A DNA stretch of 64,000 bases, taken from contig NZ_CAIJDE010000049.1 of the NCBI RefSeq assembly GCF_903819335.1, forward strand, positions 124,001-188,000, in the 5' to 3' direction. This document shows positions 62,890 through 64,000 of this stretch, piece after piece. A program made the translations under genes and the position numbers. Source of the DNA: Flavobacterium panici (GTDB lineage: Bacteria; Bacteroidota; Bacteroidia; Flavobacteriales; Flavobacteriaceae). The notes under the pieces were generated by a model. It made no database searches, was not told the origin of the DNA, and saw only the letters and a list, made by a program, of their open reading frames with translations. Within the stretch, counting starts at the first letter, position 1. The number at the start of each line of letters is the position of its first letter.

Positions 62890-64000
62890 TTAATATCCTG
62901 AATTTTGTTCCAGATTTGGATTATTATCTACATCACTTTGTGGAATTGGCATTCTATGATTTTTACCCACTTTGAAGTTTTTAAAATCCGGGTCACGAAG
63001 CGAAATTTTATCAACAGAAGCCTGAGTATCTAAATCTCCCCAGCGTTTTAAGTCTTCCCAACGCACGCTTTCTCCTGCTAATTCTAAAACTCTCTCTGTT
63101 TTTAAACGTTCTAAGAATTTATCATGATCGTTTCCTATTTCAGGATGAGCAACTGCTAAAGTGTTCATGTTTACACGGGCTCTTACTAAATCAACATATT
63201 GATAAGCTTGTGCTGTATTTCCTGTTTCGTTCAAAACTTCGGCATAGCGCAGTAAAATATCAGCATAACGAACTAATCTGTAATTTACCTGGCTGTAATA
63301 ATCTTCATTATTTCTGTAATAATCACGGCTTCCTTTTCTAAACCAGGCTTCATTATTGTTCCATTCCCAGTTTCTTCCGTAGGTTTTATCTCCAAAGTCA
63401 GCCAATAATTCCGGATAGTATAAAGTCCATCTTAAACGGGTATCAAGATTACCATCTTTATTTTTTTCTTCTTTGAAAGCATTTACAAGCCATAAACGTG
63501 CTTGTCCGTCAGACCATCCAATTCCTCTTGGTGCAAAAAACTGACCACGGTTGCTGGAAACTGCAGCATTTGGATCTTCACCAGTTCCTCCTTTTCTTTG
63601 ATCTCCAAACTGAATTTCAAAAACAGATTCGCTGTTGTTTTCGTTTACATCTGTAAAATTATCTCTGTAATTAGTAACCAGACCATATCTTGCACCTGGC
63701 CCAGTAATTAAATATTCCAGTGCTGTTTTCGCTTCTGGCCATTTGTGCTGCTGCATGTATAATTTTGCTAAAAATGCTTTTGCTGCTCCTTTATCTGGTC
63801 TTCCTGTTTGGTCAGATGGCCATTGCGATGGTAAATCCACAAAAGCTTCATTTAAATCTTTTTCAATCTGAGCCCAAATTTCAGTTACCTTTTTTTGTTG
63901 TGGTAAATCTGCTGGTGTAGATGGATCTAAAACTAACGGAATATCTTCCCAGATTACTGCCGCATAGTAATAATGTAATGCTCTGAAAAATTTAGCCTGA
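62890..64000 (-). CDS. SusD/RagB-family lipoprotein, 5' end outside the window
   Basis: The frame is open to the right edge, giving about 370 codons of a protein usually ~550-600 long; the visible ATG at 63840 is internal. Near the edge AKFFRALHYYYAAVIWEDIPL is the classical SusD pattern. Further C-terminal landmarks are KAFLAKLYMQQHKWPEAK, YADILLRYAEVLNETG, ERVLELAGESVRWEDLKRWGDL and RMPIPQSDVDNNPNLEQNSGY at the C-terminus. This is the classic SusD type, unlike the SusD-like_2 protein at 19.1 kb. Its SusC partner should lie to the right. Confidence 0.95.
   Translation of the reverse strand, partial: QAKFFRALHYYYAAVIWEDIPLVLDPSTPADLPQQKKVTEIWAQIEKDLNEAFVDLPSQWPSDQTGRPDKGAAKAFLAKLYMQQHKWPEAKTALEYLITGPGARYGLVTNYRDNFTDVNENNSESVFEIQFGDQRKGGTGEDPNAAVSSNRGQFFAPRGIGWSDGQARLWLVNAFKEEKNKDGNLDTRLRWTLYYPELLADFGDKTYGRNWEWNNNEAWFRKGSRDYYRNNEDYYSQVNYRLVRYADILLRYAEVLNETGNTAQAYQYVDLVRARVNMNTLAVAHPEIGNDHDKFLERLKTERVLELAGESVRWEDLKRWGDLDTQASVDKISLRDPDFKNFKVGKNHRMPIPQSDVDNNPNLEQNSGY

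Overview
The window is a piece of a low-GC Bacteroidota chromosome, most likely Flavobacterium or a close relative. The signs are SusC/SusD pairs, BT-type glycan loci, a Bacteroidota-style NagB fused to a PIG-L-like domain, very AT-rich intergenic DNA without clear Shine-Dalgarno sequences, and TAnnTTTG-type promoter elements. No rRNA, tRNA, CRISPR array, integrase or transposase was recognised.

Region 1 (1-13,048, + strand) is a row of phage-tail-like surface genes. A large structural protein is cut by the left edge. It is followed by a fibre protein with an internal duplication, a tail-fibre-assembly-chaperone-like protein, two DUF5977 proteins (the second ending in a Hint autoprocessing domain), and two gene pairs. 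Each pair is a fibre with a shared YNRIKVADLE N-terminus followed by a protein with a shared MGSLLQNTIFG N-terminus. The shared tags carry unrelated bodies: a propeller-like repeat, PKD plus BspA-type repeats, and a LamG fold. This looks like a modular receptor-binding array of a prophage, tailocin or extracellular contractile injection system. The genes that would tell these apart lie outside the window.

Region 2 (13,200-17,450) holds an MscS-family channel, two adjacent frame-disrupted small genes and a secreted M28 peptidase.

Region 3 (17,600-52,000, mostly - strand) is a large glycan-utilisation locus whose content fits asparagine-linked glycans. It contains two GH92 alpha-mannosidases, GH20 hexosaminidase, GH2 beta-galactosidase, two GH29 alpha-fucosidases, a PA14-containing GH3, glycosylasparaginase, cytoplasmic GH130 (Man-GlcNAc phosphorylase type), a sodium:solute symporter, SusC/SusD, a mutarotase, a BNR-repeat hydrolase-like protein and NagB. 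A LytS/LytTR two-component pair sits inside the locus, divergent from one GH92 gene. The inferred route is: trimming outside the cytoplasm, cleavage of the GlcNAc-Asn bond by the asparaginase, import of small products, phosphorolysis by GH130, and entry of GlcN-6-P into glycolysis through NagB.

Region 4 (52,700-54,170, + strand) is a flavohaemoglobin with a candidate FNR-type operator and promoter, plus a small membrane protein.

Region 5 (54,580-64,000, - strand) is the distal part of a second glycan locus: a SusD cut by the right edge, a GH5-like lipoprotein, three GH43-type proteins, a GH2 enzyme and an aldose 1-epimerase. Arabinose- and galactose-containing plant glycans are plausible substrates.

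Intergenic spaces in regions 3-5 are rich in palindromic elements: a ~100 bp family in six copies, an ACACATAG...CTATGTGT family in four copies, and a nearly identical 132-133 bp direct repeat flanking a 27 bp inverted repeat.
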